Below are positions 18,276 through 29,724 of a DNA stretch of 64,000 bases, in pieces; position 1 is the stretch's first letter; each line of letters starts with the position of its first letter. The translations under genes and the position numbers were made by a program. The stretch is from contig CAVTEP010000001.1 of assembly GCA_963733915.1 (NCBI GenBank), forward strand, positions 248,001 through 312,000. The letters are read 5' to 3'. The notes below the pieces were generated by a model. That model was not told where the DNA came from, ran no database searches, and saw nothing but the letters and a program-made list of their open reading frames with translations. The DNA is from Sulfomarinibacter sp963733915 (GTDB taxonomy: Bacteria > Acidobacteriota > Thermoanaerobaculia > Thermoanaerobaculales > Sulfomarinibacteraceae).

Positions 18276-18360
18276 GGACGTGAGCCTATCACCTTTGGCT
18301 CATCCGAATTCCGAAATCGACACGTCGCCACCTCACCCAATTCCTGAAGCGCCGGACCTG

Positions 18361-19749
18361 TCACCGATGCCGGGGTGGGCCGATCTCCTCGACCTCACCG
18401 CGTTCGAGCTTGGCCTGGTACTCGTTCCAGGTCATCTGCGGCAGACCCGAGTCGCGCGTCACCATCGTGATGCAGTCCTCCACCGGACAGAGGAGCGAGC
18501 ACAGATTGCAGCCGACACAGGTTTCCTGGTCGATCTCGTAACGGTTGATATAGCCGCCGCCGGCGCCCGGCATGAAGGACCGGCTGCCGCTGCTCTCGAT
18601 CGCGAGGCCGCCGTTGCCGGGGGAGGCGACAAACGCCTCCTCAGCGACCTCGGTGCGCCGTATCGACTGGTGGGCGCCGTCCTCGCAGGCGATGTAGCAC
18701 AGACCGCAGTGGATGCAGCGGTCCTGGTCGATTTCGGCGACCACCTTGTAGCCGAGGTCGAGCTCGCCCCAGCCGCCAATCGACGACACGGTGCGGCCGA
18801 CGAAATCGTCGAGACAGTTGAATCCCTTGTCGATCATCCAGCGCTCGAGGCCCGAGATCATGTGTTCGACCAGCCGGAAGCCGTAGTGCATGACCGCGGT
18901 GCAGACCTGGACGCTGGTGGCGCCGAGCAGCAGGTACTCCGCCGCATCCTGCCAGGCCTGGATGCCGCCGATGCCGGAGATCGGGATCGTGATCTCGGGG
19001 TCCGAGGCCAGGGCGTGCACCATGTGCAGCGCGATCGGCTTGACGGCCGGCCCGCAGTAGCCGCCGTGCGAGCCGCGCCCGGCCACGTGCGGAACGGGGT
19101 TGAAGGTGTCGAGGTCGACGCCGACGATCGAGTTCAGGGTGTTGATCAGCGACAGGCCGTCGGCGCCACCCGCCTGGGCGGCGCGGCCGATGGCGCGGAT
19201 GTCGGTGATGTTGGGCGTCAGCTTGACCAGCACCGGCGTCGTGGCGACCTCCTTCACCCACGTGGTGATCATCTCGGTGTACTCGGGCACCTGGCCGACC
19301 GCCGAGCCCATGCCGCGCTCGCTCATGCCGTGCGGGCAGCCGAAGTTGAGCTCGAGGCCGTCGCAGCCGGTGTCCTCGACCCGTTTGACCATCTCGTGCC
19401 ATGCCTCTCGCTCGCTCGCGACCATCAGTGACACCAACACGGCGCGGTCGGGGAACTCGCTCTTGACGTCGCGGATCTCGCGGAGATTGTCCTCGAGGCT
19501 GCGATCCGAGATCAGCTCGATGTTGTTGAAGCCCATGATCTTGCGCCCGTCGTAGTCGACCGCGCCGTAGCGCGACGAGACGTTGACGATGGGCTCGAAG
19601 TCGAGGGTCTTCCAGACCACGCCGCCCCAGCCGGCCGCGAAGGCGCGCCGCACCTGGTAGGCGCTGTTGGTCGGCGGCGCGCTGGCCAGCCAGAAGGGGT
19701 TGGGCGACGAGATGCCGCAGGTGTTGGCCGTCAGATCGGGTTTCTTCAT
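18361..19749 (-). CDS. preA: NAD-dependent dihydropyrimidine dehydrogenase, PreA subunit
   Basis: The 462-residue catalytic subunit of the heterotetrameric enzyme that reduces uracil and thymine to the 5,6-dihydro compounds, the first step of reductive pyrimidine degradation. It has a dihydroorotate-dehydrogenase-like FMN barrel (NFGCPHGMSERGMG with the active-site Cys, LVKLTPN, GADGLSLINTLNS, ISGIGGI). Two C-terminal 4Fe-4S clusters follow: CIHCGLCYIACEDGAHQ and CVGCNLCSLLCPVEDC. Length and domain order match E. coli PreA, with a somewhat longer insertion between clusters. It is the last gene of the minus-strand pyrimidine operon, nine bases after preT. Cytoplasmic. Confidence is high because the partner subunit and the next two pathway enzymes are adjacent. 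Confidence 0.95.
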   Translation of the reverse strand: MKKPDLTANTCGISSPNPFWLASAPPTNSAYQVRRAFAAGWGGVVWKTLDFEPIVNVSSRYGAVDYDGRKIMGFNNIELISDRSLEDNLREIRDVKSEFPDRAVLVSLMVASEREAWHEMVKRVEDTGCDGLELNFGCPHGMSERGMGSAVGQVPEYTEMITTWVKEVATTPVLVKLTPNITDIRAIGRAAQAGGADGLSLINTLNSIVGVDLDTFNPVPHVAGRGSHGGYCGPAVKPIALHMVHALASDPEITIPISGIGGIQAWQDAAEYLLLGATSVQVCTAVMHYGFRLVEHMISGLERWMIDKGFNCLDDFVGRTVSSIGGWGELDLGYKVVAEIDQDRCIHCGLCYIACEDGAHQSIRRTEVAEEAFVASPGNGGLAIESSGSRSFMPGAGGGYINRYEIDQETCVGCNLCSLLCPVEDCITMVTRDSGLPQMTWNEYQAKLERGEVEEIGPPRHR

Positions 19750-19758
19750 CGCGCTGCC

Positions 19759-21096
19759 TCAGCCTTTCCCATTGCCGGCGAGAAAATCGGAGATCCCCCG
19801 CGCCGCGATCTTGCCCTGCTCGACCGCATCGACCACCTCGGCGCCCTTGCTGATACAGTCGCCGCCGGCAAAGAGCCCGGCCACCGAGGTGGCGCCGGTT
19901 GCCGGGTCCACGACCACCTTGCCGCCCGAGACCTCGAGGCCCTCGACGGCGCTGAAGACCTCGTGCAGCGGCTGCTGGCCGAGGGCCTTGATGACCATGT
20001 CGCATTCGAGCCGGAGCTCGCCGCCGGTGACCGGCGTCAGCTTGGCCGTGCGACCGGCGCCCTGCATCTCGAGACGCTGGAATTGAACGCCGCAGGCGGC
20101 GCCATCCTCGCCCTCGACCGCGAGCGGCGCGACCAGCCACTCGAAGCTCACCCCGGAGGCCTTGGCGAGCTCGAGCTCGTGCTCGTAGGCGGGCATCTCG
20201 GCGGCGGTGCGCCGGTAGGCGATGGTGACCCGCTCGGCGCCGAGCCTGGCGGCGGCGTTGGCGGCGTCGATGGCGGTGTTGCCGCCGCCGATGACCACCA
20301 CGCGACGGCCGACCTCGCACTCGGCCAGGGGTCTCCGGTGGGTCTGGTAGATAAAGCTCAGAGCCTCCCAGACTCCCACGAGGTCTTCGCCCGGGATCTC
20401 GAGCGATTCCGTGGCGCCAAGGCCGACACCGAGAAAGACCGCGTCGTACTCGCCGAGCAGACGGGCGACCCCGGCGCCGTCGACCGCCGAGTTCACGAGG
20501 ATCTCGGCGCCCATCTCCCGTACCCGTTCGACCTCCGAAAGGGCGTACTCGGTGGAGATCTTGTAGGCGGCGATGCCGGCGGTGTTGATGCCGCCCGGCC
20601 GGTCGTCGGCCTCGAAGATGGTGACCGCGTGGCCGAACCTCCGGAGCTCGAAGGCGCAGGACAGACCCGCGGGTCCGGCGCCGACGACCGCCACCCGGCG
20701 GCCGCTGTCCGGTCCCGGCGAGAAGAACTGCAGGCCGCGGTCGTCCGCCCAGTCGACGGCGAAGCGCTGGAGGCGTCCGATGGGGACCGCCTCGTCGTGC
20801 AGCACCCGGTCGACGCAGGCGCCCTCGCAGAGCACCGCGGTCGGGCAGACCCGGGCGCAGGAGCCGCCGAGCACGTTGGCGTCGAGAATGGTCTCGGCGG
20901 CGCCGCCGGGGTTGTGGTGCAGGATCTGGCGGATGAAGCGGGGAATGTCGATGTGGGTCGGACAGGCCCGGGTGCATGGGGCGTCGTAGCAGAAGAGACA
21001 CCGAGAAGCCTGCGCCCGCGCCTCGTCGGCGCCGAAGGGCGGATGAATGTCGGCGAAGTTACTCTCGAGCTCGTCGGCTTCGGGTTTTGGCGCCAT
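19759..21096 (-). CDS. preT: NAD-dependent dihydropyrimidine dehydrogenase, PreT subunit
   Basis: A 445-residue flavoprotein of the glutamate-synthase small-subunit type that passes electrons between NADH and PreA. It has N-terminal cysteine clusters for Fe-S binding (CLFCYDAPCTRACP and CARVCPTAVLCEGAC), an FAD-binding VAVVGAGPAGLSCA near residue 142, a second Rossmann motif VVVIGGGNTAIDAA near 280, and a C-terminal FAGGDC FAD segment. The ATG at 21096 follows GAGGAG; an upstream extension in the same frame would run into the aldehyde dehydrogenase gene and is not needed. It is directly followed by preA. Assignment rests on domain order plus position next to PreA and dihydropyrimidinase. Confidence 0.93.
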   Translation of the reverse strand: MAPKPEADELESNFADIHPPFGADEARAQASRCLFCYDAPCTRACPTHIDIPRFIRQILHHNPGGAAETILDANVLGGSCARVCPTAVLCEGACVDRVLHDEAVPIGRLQRFAVDWADDRGLQFFSPGPDSGRRVAVVGAGPAGLSCAFELRRFGHAVTIFEADDRPGGINTAGIAAYKISTEYALSEVERVREMGAEILVNSAVDGAGVARLLGEYDAVFLGVGLGATESLEIPGEDLVGVWEALSFIYQTHRRPLAECEVGRRVVVIGGGNTAIDAANAAARLGAERVTIAYRRTAAEMPAYEHELELAKASGVSFEWLVAPLAVEGEDGAACGVQFQRLEMQGAGRTAKLTPVTGGELRLECDMVIKALGQQPLHEVFSAVEGLEVSGGKVVVDPATGATSVAGLFAGGDCISKGAEVVDAVEQGKIAARGISDFLAGNGKG

Positions 21097-21106
21097 CGCG
21101 GTCTCC

Positions 21107-22574
21107 TCAGGACATCCAGTTGGAGCGGTGCTCGTCCGACCACTTGCAGGTGATCTTCTTCGACTGCGTCCAGAAGTCGATCGCGCCGTAGCCCGTGATG
21201 TCGCCCTCGCCGAAGCGGCTGTCGTGCCAGCCGCCGAAGGCGAAGGGCTCGCGCGGCACCGGCACTCCGATGTTGACACCGATCATGCCGGCCCCGGCCC
21301 GCTCCGCAAAGCGCTGGGCGACGCCGCCCGACGAGGTGTAGATCGCCGCGGCGTTGCCGTAGGGGTTCGAGTTCTCGATCGCGATCGCCTCGTCGAGGGT
21401 GGCGCAGCGCAGGATGGTGAGCACCGGACCGAAGATCTCGTCGCAGGCCGCCTCGTGGCTCGGTTCTTTGACCTCGATGATGCCGGGTCCGATGAAGTAG
21501 CCGCCGTCGGGCGCCTCCTTCGCCACCTGTCCGGCGTCCGTCGAGCACGACGCCGGCGCCGGCGCGGTCGATGTAGCCCGACACGCGCTCCTTCGCCGCC
21601 CCGCTGATCATGGGCCCGATGTCGCGGCCGGCGACCAGCGCCGCCATCTTGTCGCGGATCCGATCGATGATGTGGTCGACCTCGCCGACGGCGAGGAGGA
21701 CGCTGGCCGCCATACAGCGCTGACCGGCACAACCGGTGACCGACGCGACCACGTTGGTGGCGGTCATCTCGGGGTCGGCGTCGGGAACCACCACCAGGTG
21801 GTTCTTGGCGCCGCCGAGGGCGCGGACCCTTTTGTGGTGGGCCGTGCCCCGCGTGTAGACGGCCTGGGCGACCCGGGTCGAGCCGACAAAGGCGATCGCC
21901 GCGATTCCGGGGTGGTCGCAGATCGCCTCGACCACCTCGCGGTCGCCGTTGACCACCGAGAAGACGCCCGGCGGCAGACCGGCCTCGGTGAACAGACGGG
22001 CCAGCTCGAGGGCGCTGAGAGGCGTCTGCTCCGAGGGCTTGAGGATGAAGGCGTTGCCGCAGCCGATGGCCATCGGGGCCATCCACAGCGGCACCATCAG
22101 CGGGAAGTTGAAGGGGGTGATGCCGGCCACCACGCCGAGCGGGAAGCGGACGGTCCGGCAGTCGACGCCCCGGCTGACCTCGAGACCTTCGCCGGGCACC
22201 AGCTGCGGCAGGCTGCACGCGAACTCGACGCACTCGATGGCACGCAGGATGCTGCCTTCGGCCTCGGGCCTGGTCTTGCCGTTTTCCTCGGTGATCCGGG
22301 CGGCCAGGCGATCGACCTGGGCCTCCATCAGCGCCTTCATCCGGAAGAGCACCTGGACCCGGTCCTTGATCGGGGTCGAGCCCCACTCGCGCTGGGCCTC
22401 GGTGGCCTTGGCGACGGCCAGGTCGAGGTCCGAGGCGGTGGACAACGGCACCTCGGCGATGACGTCGCCGGTCGCCGGGTTGGTGACCTGCAGGCTCCTC
22501 ACCGAGCTGCTGTCGACCGATGTCCCGCCGATGAAGTTGGCGAGGCGGATGGCGGATACCTGCGGAGCGCTCAT
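21107..22574 (-). CDS. mmsA: Methylmalonate-semialdehyde dehydrogenase (acylating), frameshifted
   Basis: A CoA-acylating aldehyde dehydrogenase of about 489 residues. It oxidises malonate or methylmalonate semialdehyde to acetyl-CoA or propionyl-CoA, the end of beta-alanine and 3-aminoisobutyrate breakdown. Visible are FNFPLMVPLWM, the NAD-binding FVGSTRVAQ, and GCAGQRCMA with the catalytic cysteine, which is the MmsA-type signature. A single-base shift near 21535 separates these from the C-terminal 140 residues (EAPDGGYFIGPGIIE to KWSDEHRSNWMS), which are otherwise intact. ATG 22574 overlaps the dihydropyrimidinase stop by four bases (ATGA). Substrate assignment combines family signature with operon context. 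Confidence 0.88.
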
Positions 22575-23984
22575 AGCTGGCCTCCCGGGACGCCGGCAAA
22601 GCTGCGGGGCAGCCACTGCCCGCGACCCTCGGTGCCGACAACCTTGTAGTCGTCGACGATGATGTCGCCGCGCGACAGGGTGGTGCGGGCAAAGCCGGCC
22701 AGCTCCCAGCCCTCGAAGGGCGACCAGTCGGTGTTGGTCTCCATCTGGCTCGGGTCGACCGTGAGCTTCTTCTCGGGGTGGATGATGGCGAGGTCGGCGT
22801 CGGCACCGACTTCGATAGCGCCCTTCTTCGGATACAGACCCATGATCTTCGCCGGGTTGGTCGACAGACAGGCGGCCATCCGCTCGATATCCATCCGCTC
22901 CTCCGAGCACGCCGCGGGTGTAGGCGATGGGCAGCAGCGTCTCGAGACCGGGCATGCCCATGGGAATCTTGGTCCAGTCGCCGCCCCACATCGCCTTCTG
23001 CTCGCGGGTGAAGCTACAGGTGTCGGTGGATATCACCGACACCTCGCCGTCGGCGAGCCCCTGCCAGAGCCGCTCCGAGTCTTCCTTCTTCTTGATCTGC
23101 GGGCAGGTGGCGAAGAGGTGGCCCTCGGGCCGGGCGAAGACCGAGTCGTCGAGCACCAGGTACTGCGGGCAGGTCTCGGACAGCACCTTGACGCCGCGCT
23201 CCTGCGCCGCCCGTACGATGTCAGCCCCGGCGCCGGTCGACATGTGGACCACGTACAGGGTCCCGCCGGTCACCTCGCACCAGGTGATGGCGCGCTGGAT
23301 GGCCTCGTACTCGGTGAACTGCGGGCGGGTGATGGCGTGGAGCTGGGCGCCGTACTTCTTCATCTCGTCGGGCTGGTGGTGGCGCTCGATGAGCTCGTCG
23401 AGGACCCGCGCCGTCTCGGCGTGCACCATCAGCATCCCGCCGAGATCGCGCAGCTGCTCGAGCGTGCAGTAAACGGCGCGGTCGTCCGACTGCCAGCCCT
23501 CGGACTCGTAGATCATGAACTCCTTGAACGAGGTGACTCCGCGGTCGAACATCTCCTTGATCTGGTGCCGGTGCTCGTGCCAGCGGGTGATGCAGAGGTG
23601 GAAGGCGTAGTCGATGAGCGCCTTGCCCTCGGCGCGCCGGTGCCAGTTGTCGACGGCTTCGCTGAGCGATTCCTCGGCGTAGGGGATGGCGAAATCCATC
23701 AGGGTCGTGACCCCGCCGCGGGCCCCGGCCCGGGTGCCGCTGCGGTAGTCGTCGGAGGACACCGTGCCGCAAAACGGCAGCTCCAGGTGCACGTGCACGT
23801 CGATGACCCCGGGCAGCACGATGTGGCCGGACGCGTCGACGACCTTGGCGCCGTTGCTCGTCGTCCGGCCAGGTTCGGTGCCGAGGGCGGCGATCTTCTC
23901 GCCGCTGGATGCCGATGTCGGTCTCGGTCACGCCCGTCCGGCGTGACCACCTTGCCGCCCTGTCACGATGGTGTCGAAGTTCAT
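22571..23984 (-). CDS. Dihydropyrimidinase (D-hydantoinase family), several frameshifts
   Basis: An amidohydrolase of about 470 residues that opens the dihydrouracil or dihydrothymine ring to the N-carbamoyl-beta-amino acid. The metal site is visible: VIDVHVHLE (HxH), a lysine-containing GVTSFKEFMIYE, VHAE, VVHMSTG and STDTCSF with the metal Asp. The C-terminal part MAACLSTNPAKIMGLYPKKG is typical of the family. The N-terminal 45 residues need about three one-base corrections between 23883 and 23955 to read MNFDTIVTGGKVVTPDG and onward. A further shift near 22915 precedes the last 115 residues. Conservation on both sides of each break suggests sequencing error. Its start overlaps the transaminase stop and its stop overlaps the dehydrogenase start. 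Confidence 0.88.
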
Positions 23985-25339
23985 GATCCACCCCCCTGTC
24001 CAGCAGCGGTGGTCAGCGCCCGGTCGAGCACCGCCAGCGCGAAATCAACGTCGTCCCTGGTGATGCACATCGGTGGCTTGATGCGGAGCACATTGCCGAA
24101 AAGGCCACCCTTGCCGACGATCACGCCCATCGAACGCGACAGCCTCGAGCACCGCCGCCGTCTCGGCGGTGGCGGGCTCCTTGCTCGCGCGGTCGCGCAC
24201 CAGCTCGACCCCGAGCATCAGCCCCATGCCGCGCACGTCGCCGATCAGCGGGTGACGCTGCTGCAGCTCCTCCAGGCCCTGCTTGAAGTACGCGCCGACC
24301 ACCCGCGAGTTCTCCTGCAGCCCATCCTCCTCGATGACCTCGAGCACGGCGAGCGCGGCGGCCATGCACACCGGGTTGCCGCCGTAGGTGTTGAAGTGGA
24401 CCCGCTGGGTCATCGAGGAGGCGATGTCGCGCCGGGTCGTGACGGCGCCGAGCGGCACGCCGTTGCCGATCCCCTTGGCCATGGTCACGATGTCCGGGAC
24501 CACGCCCGAGTTCTCGAAGCCCCAGAAGTGCTCCCCGGTGCGGCCGAACCCGGTCTGGACCTCGTCGGCGATGCACACGCCGCCGTGCTCGCGCACGATG
24601 TCGTAGGCGAGACGGAGGTACTCCGGGTCGCCCTGGGTGGCGCCGCCGACGCCCTGAATCGGCTCGGCGATGAAGGCGGCCACCTTGCCCGGGGTCGAGA
24701 AGCGGATGAGCTCGCGGATCTCCTCGGCGCACCGCCGCGCGATCTCCTCGGGGTTGCCCGGGTAGGTGCTGCGGTAGGGATCGGGACAGGGCACGTGGTG
24801 CACGCCGACGCCGTTGGGCAAGGGGAACTTCCAGGTGTGGAGCGACGTCAGCCCCTGCGCGGTGGGCGAGCCGCCGTGATAGGCGTTGCGCACCGCGATG
24901 ATGTCGAAGTTCCCGGTGTGCAGCCGCGCCATCTGGATCGCCAGGTCGTTGGCCTCGGAGCCGCTGTTGACGAAGTAGCTCACGTCGAGCCCGTCGGGCA
25001 GCTTGGCCGCCAGGGCCTCGGCATAGGCGCCGACGTTGGGGTGGAGGTAGATCGTGGTGGTGTGCTGGATGGTCTCGACCTGCCTCGTGATCGCCGCCAC
25101 CACCTTCGGGTGGCAGTGACCGCAACCCACCGTGACGATTCCGGCAAAGAGATCGAGGTAGCGCCGCCCGGTCTCGTCCCACAGGTACTGCATGTGGCCT
25201 TCGACGACCATCAGCGGGTCGGAGTAGAAGGTGAAGATGCCGGGGTTGAGGTACCGCTTGCGTTGCTCGAGAACCTCTTTACGGGAGGGCCCGGTATAGG
25301 GTCTCGGTTGGTGGTCGGTCGGTGGCATGGAGGCTTCGG

Positions 25340-25343
<4 letters not shown>
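23981..25343 (-). CDS. Class III aminotransferase, AGXT2/beta-alanine-type, C-terminally frameshifted
   Basis: A PLP enzyme of about 454 residues, predicted to transaminate beta-alanine and 3-aminoisobutyrate to the semialdehydes used by the neighbouring dehydrogenase. Family marks are VNSGSEANDLAIQMAR, ADEVQTGFGRTGEHFW and VTMAKGIGNGVPLGAV, which holds the PLP lysine. The closest look is to alanine-glyoxylate aminotransferase 2. A one-base shift near 24132 interrupts the end; the corrected tail reads MGVIVGKGGLFGNVLRIKPP and ends GQGGGS at 23981. The start at 25343 follows AAGGAG and overlaps the permease stop (ATGA). Substrate specificity is inferred from the operon. Confidence 0.85.
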
Positions 25344-26848
<1,505 letters not shown>

Positions 26849-26858
26849 CGGGCTCGGC

Positions 26859-27728
26859 TCACGGCGCTACCGTCGAGGTGTAGGTCTCCGGGCGGCGGTC
26901 GCGGTAGAACTGCCACACGTTGCGGACCTCGCGAATGAGGTCGAGATCGAGGTCGGCGACCACCAGCGCGTCACCGCTGCGCGGGCCTTCGGCGATGATC
27001 TGGCCGCGCGGGTTGGCGAAGTAGGACGTGCCGTAGAACTCGCCGATGTTCCACGGCGCTTCGGTGCCGGGCCGGTTGATGGCGCCGACGAAGAAGATGT
27101 TGGCGCAGGCCGCCGCCGGTTGCTCGAGCTTCCACAGGTACTCGCTGAGGCCGGCCACCGTGGCCGAGGGGTTGAACACGATCTCGGCGCCGTTGAGACC
27201 GAGCTCGCGCCAGCCCTCGGGGAAATGGCGGTCGTAGCAGATATAGACGCCGACCTTGCCGTAGGCGGTGTCGAAGACCGGATAGCCCAGATTGCCGGGC
27301 CGGAAGTAGAACTTCTCCCAGAATCCGGGGTCACAGTGCGGGATGTGGTTCTTGCGGTAGCAGCCGAGCAGGCTGCCGTCGGCGTCGATGACCGCCGCCG
27401 TGTTGTAGTAGATGCCCGTGCCCGCCTCTTCATACACCGGCAGCACGATCACCATGTTGTGCTTTTTCGCCAGCTCCTGGGCGAGCTTGGTCGTCTTTCC
27501 GTCGGGGATCTTCTCGGTCAATTCGTACCACTTGATCTCCTGCTCGGCGGGAAAGTACGGCCCGTAGAAGAGCTCCTGGAGACAGACGATCTGGGCGCCC
27601 TTGTCGGCGGCCTCGCCGATCAGATCGACGTGCTTGTCGATCATCTTCTGCTTGATGCGGTTGACCGGCGCGGTCGCGTCCTCGCACAAGGTGGCCTGGA
27701 TCAATGCGGCGCGTACGTGTCGCTCCAT
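26859..27728 (-). CDS. Beta-ureidopropionase / N-carbamoyl amidohydrolase (nitrilase superfamily)
   Basis: A 289-residue cytoplasmic hydrolase that removes the carbamoyl group from N-carbamoyl-beta-alanine or N-carbamoyl-3-aminoisobutyrate, releasing CO2 and ammonia. The nitrilase triad is present: Glu in CLQELFYGPYF, Lys in CYRKNHIPHCDPGFWEKFYF and Cys in VGVYICYDRHFPEGWR. The histidine- and aromatic-rich loop after the lysine is typical of N-carbamoyl amidases. ATG 27728 follows GAAAGGA. This is the first gene of the seven-gene minus-strand operon. Its promoter must lie in the 174-base gap shared with the divergent PilZ gene. Activity toward N-carbamoylputrescine is the usual alternative for this family, but the operon favours the pyrimidine role. 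Confidence 0.92.
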   Translation of the reverse strand: MERHVRAALIQATLCEDATAPVNRIKQKMIDKHVDLIGEAADKGAQIVCLQELFYGPYFPAEQEIKWYELTEKIPDGKTTKLAQELAKKHNMVIVLPVYEEAGTGIYYNTAAVIDADGSLLGCYRKNHIPHCDPGFWEKFYFRPGNLGYPVFDTAYGKVGVYICYDRHFPEGWRELGLNGAEIVFNPSATVAGLSEYLWKLEQPAAACANIFFVGAINRPGTEAPWNIGEFYGTSYFANPRGQIIAEGPRSGDALVVADLDLDLIREVRNVWQFYRDRRPETYTSTVAP

Positions 27729-27902
27729 GTTCGTGTCCTTTCTGTTGAAGACGCTGAGACTCATTGTACCCGAGAAACGCGATCCGATCGGGCGGCCGGA
27801 AGCTATCGCGCCGGACCCCAAACCACAATCTTGCGTGATCGATTCTCCGAGGCTTGCGGGGTATAGTGGATGCATTACATCAGAGAAGGCGGTGCATGAC
27901 CG

Positions 27903-28616
27903 GTGATCGAAAAGAGAGCATTGGTGTTGGTGGCTGGAATCGGCCGGGGCCCCTTCGAGGCGCTCGCTCCGGTGCTCGACCGCCACAAGCTCGAGGTCGT
28001 AAAAGTGGCGGCGCCCGAAAACTCGGTCGAGCTGGCGCGGACGGAGCCATTCGACCTCTTGATCTTCGATGCCGAGATCAACCAGGGAACGCTCGCCCAG
28101 GTGGTTGGCGCGATCCGCGCCGAGTTGTCGGCGAGCCGGACGTCGTCGCTCCTCGTGCTGGCGGAGCCCGGCAAGGCGGACCCGGCCCGCGCGCTCATCG
28201 GAAAGGGCGTCAACCGGGTGATGCTCCTCGACGATCCTCCCGAGCTCATCGGCCAGCAGGTGGCGGAGCTCCTCAACGTGGCACCGCGGGCGGAGGTGCG
28301 GTTGTCGACCCGCCTCAAGACCTCGGTTGCCGACGGCGCCGTGGATGTCCTGGGCGAGGTCGTGAACCTGTCCGTCTCCGGCATGCTGGTCGAGACCGAT
28401 ACCCTGTTCGAGCCGGAGGAACAGGTGGTGGTCTCGATCAACCTCGGCGACCGGTGGGGGTCGGTGACGGCCAAGGCGGTGGTCGTGCGGCAGGCCCACA
28501 GCGAACGCGGCGGCGTCGACGGGATCGGGGTCCGCTTTGTCGGCCTCGCGGGCGACGGCAAGGCAAAGATCGAGGCCTTTCTCGACGAGGCGTTCTTCTT
28601 TCCACCCGCCGACTGA
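27903..28616 (+). CDS. PilZ protein with N-terminal pseudo-receiver domain (paralogue 3)
   Basis: A 237-residue paralogue of the proteins at 9365 and 11059, nearest to the second. The N-terminal domain retains the phosphoacceptor-like Asp (LIFD) without the acidic pair. The PilZ domain has RAEVR and NLSVSG, so c-di-GMP binding is expected. GTG 27903 gives 13 residues before the conserved AGI, identical in all three. TATAGT lies at 27862-27867 within GGTATAGTGG, the same 10-mer found before paralogue 2. It is divergent from the pyrimidine operon and could share a control region, but it has no obvious functional tie. Cytoplasmic c-di-GMP effector; output unknown. Confidence 0.8.
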   Translation: MIEKRALVLVAGIGRGPFEALAPVLDRHKLEVVKVAAPENSVELARTEPFDLLIFDAEINQGTLAQVVGAIRAELSASRTSSLLVLAEPGKADPARALIGKGVNRVMLLDDPPELIGQQVAELLNVAPRAEVRLSTRLKTSVADGAVDVLGEVVNLSVSGMLVETDTLFEPEEQVVVSINLGDRWGSVTAKAVVVRQAHSERGGVDGIGVRFVGLAGDGKAKIEAFLDEAFFFPPAD

Positions 28617-28630
28617 TACGTGAACACGTA
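28617..28630. other. Inverted repeat TACGTGAACACGTA directly after a stop codon
   Basis: Six-base arms TACGTG/CACGTA around AA begin right after the PilZ stop codon and lie 96 bases before the next gene. It could be an operator for the downstream secreted protein gene. It is too short for a convincing terminator and has no T-tract. Confidence 0.3.
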
Positions 28631-28725
28631 CCAGGTTTCGACCCTCCGTGGTAGTGTGTCCCGGCTGGAAATCGATTCGATTGCATGGACTCGATCGGAC
28701 GAACATTGAGAAGGAGGAGTGAGCG

Positions 28726-29145
28726 ATGAAACGGAATATTCTGGTGGGAGTCGGAGTGGTGTTGCTGTTGAGCGTGTCCGGGGCCTGGGCCCAGGACAGC
28801 ATTGTCGACGAGATGATGGCTGCGTGTGAGGTGGAGATCAACACCTACTGCAGCCAGGTGACGCCAGGGGAAGGACGGCTGCTCGCCTGCGCCTACGCCC
28901 ACGAGGACAAGCTCTCCGGCGGCTGCACCTGGGCCATCTACAAGGGCGTCGCGGAGCTCGAGGCCTTCGTCGATGCCGTCGTCGAGGTCGCGACTGCGTG
29001 CGAGGACGATCTGATGACCTTCTGCTCCCAGGTTCAGCTCGGCGAGGGCCGGGTCGCGACCTGCCTGCTCGAGCACAAGGACGAGGTCTCGGACGGTTGC
29101 AGCGTGGCGATCGACGACGCCGGGCTCGAGTTCGTCGAAGAATAG
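28726..29145 (+). CDS. Secreted protein with two GLG1/Cys-rich FGFR-type repeats
   Basis: A 139-residue protein with a signal peptide (MKRNILVGVGVVLLLSVSGA, cleavage near AWAQ at 23). The mature part holds two repeats of the cysteine-rich GLG1 (Cys_rich_FGFR) pattern. Repeat one is ACEVEINTYCSQVTPGEGR, then LACAYAHEDKLSGGC. Repeat two is ACEDDLMTFCSQVQLGEGR, then ATCLLEHKDEVSDGC. Each contributes four cysteines likely paired in disulfides, so an oxidising periplasmic or extracellular location is expected. A GAAGGAGGAG ribosome-binding site fixes the start. It is transcribed alone and ends at a good intrinsic terminator. Bacterial members have no established function. Confidence 0.8.
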   Translation: MKRNILVGVGVVLLLSVSGAWAQDSIVDEMMAACEVEINTYCSQVTPGEGRLLACAYAHEDKLSGGCTWAIYKGVAELEAFVDAVVEVATACEDDLMTFCSQVQLGEGRVATCLLEHKDEVSDGCSVAIDDAGLEFVEE

Positions 29146-29173
29146 GTCACAGCTCGAAGCCCATCAGTTCCGT

Positions 29174-29210
29174 GCGGGTCTGGCCTTCTGCGTGCCGGGC
29201 CCGCTTTTTT
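29174..29210 (+). terminator. Intrinsic terminator of the GLG1-repeat gene
   Basis: An 11-bp stem (GCGGGTCTGGC with GCCGGGCCCGC, two G-U pairs in RNA), a nine-base loop and a TTTTTT tract, 29 bases after the stop codon. Confidence 0.8.
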
Positions 29211-29229
29211 GAGATATCCATCTGATGAG

Positions 29230-29539
29230 CCGTAAAGGTAAAGGTACCAGTAAAGGTACCAGGCACCAACGTATTGATCTTATGATGGCTTCACCAAAGC
29301 TGGTGGAGATGGGGGATGGGTCGTCGGCCGGGGGTGCTGTTAACGGGCGGGATCTGCCACACATAACATCGCGTTGCCCCGGGATGCGCACGTTTTTCGT
29401 GACGAGGACGAGGCAGACAGGATTGAGGCTTTCCGTGGTTTGATGATGAAACTAGCCGATTTCCAGATCCTTTCCTGGTGTTTAATGTCGGACCACCAAA
29501 CATCAATACCTTAGTGCCTGGCACCTGGCACCTTTACGG
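29230..29539. mobile_element. MITE-like non-autonomous element, 310 bp
   Basis: Both ends carry the terminal inverted repeat CCGTAAAGG followed by imperfect GGTACCAG/GGTGCCAG words and GGCACC. The left end spans 29230-29269 and the right end 29511-29539. The interior is more AT-rich than the neighbourhood and has no supported gene. Ends of the form AAAGGTGCCAGGCACC commonly flank REP-associated or IS200-like transposase genes, so this may be a deletion derivative mobilised in trans. The remaining 29540-29724 shows nothing I can name. Confidence 0.6.
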
Positions 29540-29724
29540 AGCCGAGCGCTCCCCGCAAGACGGGCTACGGCGAGGAGTTACGAAGGCACGGTCGGTCGCG
29601 GTGCAGAAAAACACCGGCCGGGGCACGTTGAATATAGGGTTGTGAGGTCGTGATACCCGACACAGTTTTTGGCCGCGACCGGCCCAAACCGCGGCTTCTG
29701 AAACCTGTGATATAAGGTCGAAGA

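Noticed and set aside
18205..19431. Open frame on the plus strand opposite preA
   Set aside because: Antisense to the conserved PreA protein; no ribosome-binding site and no recognisable domain.
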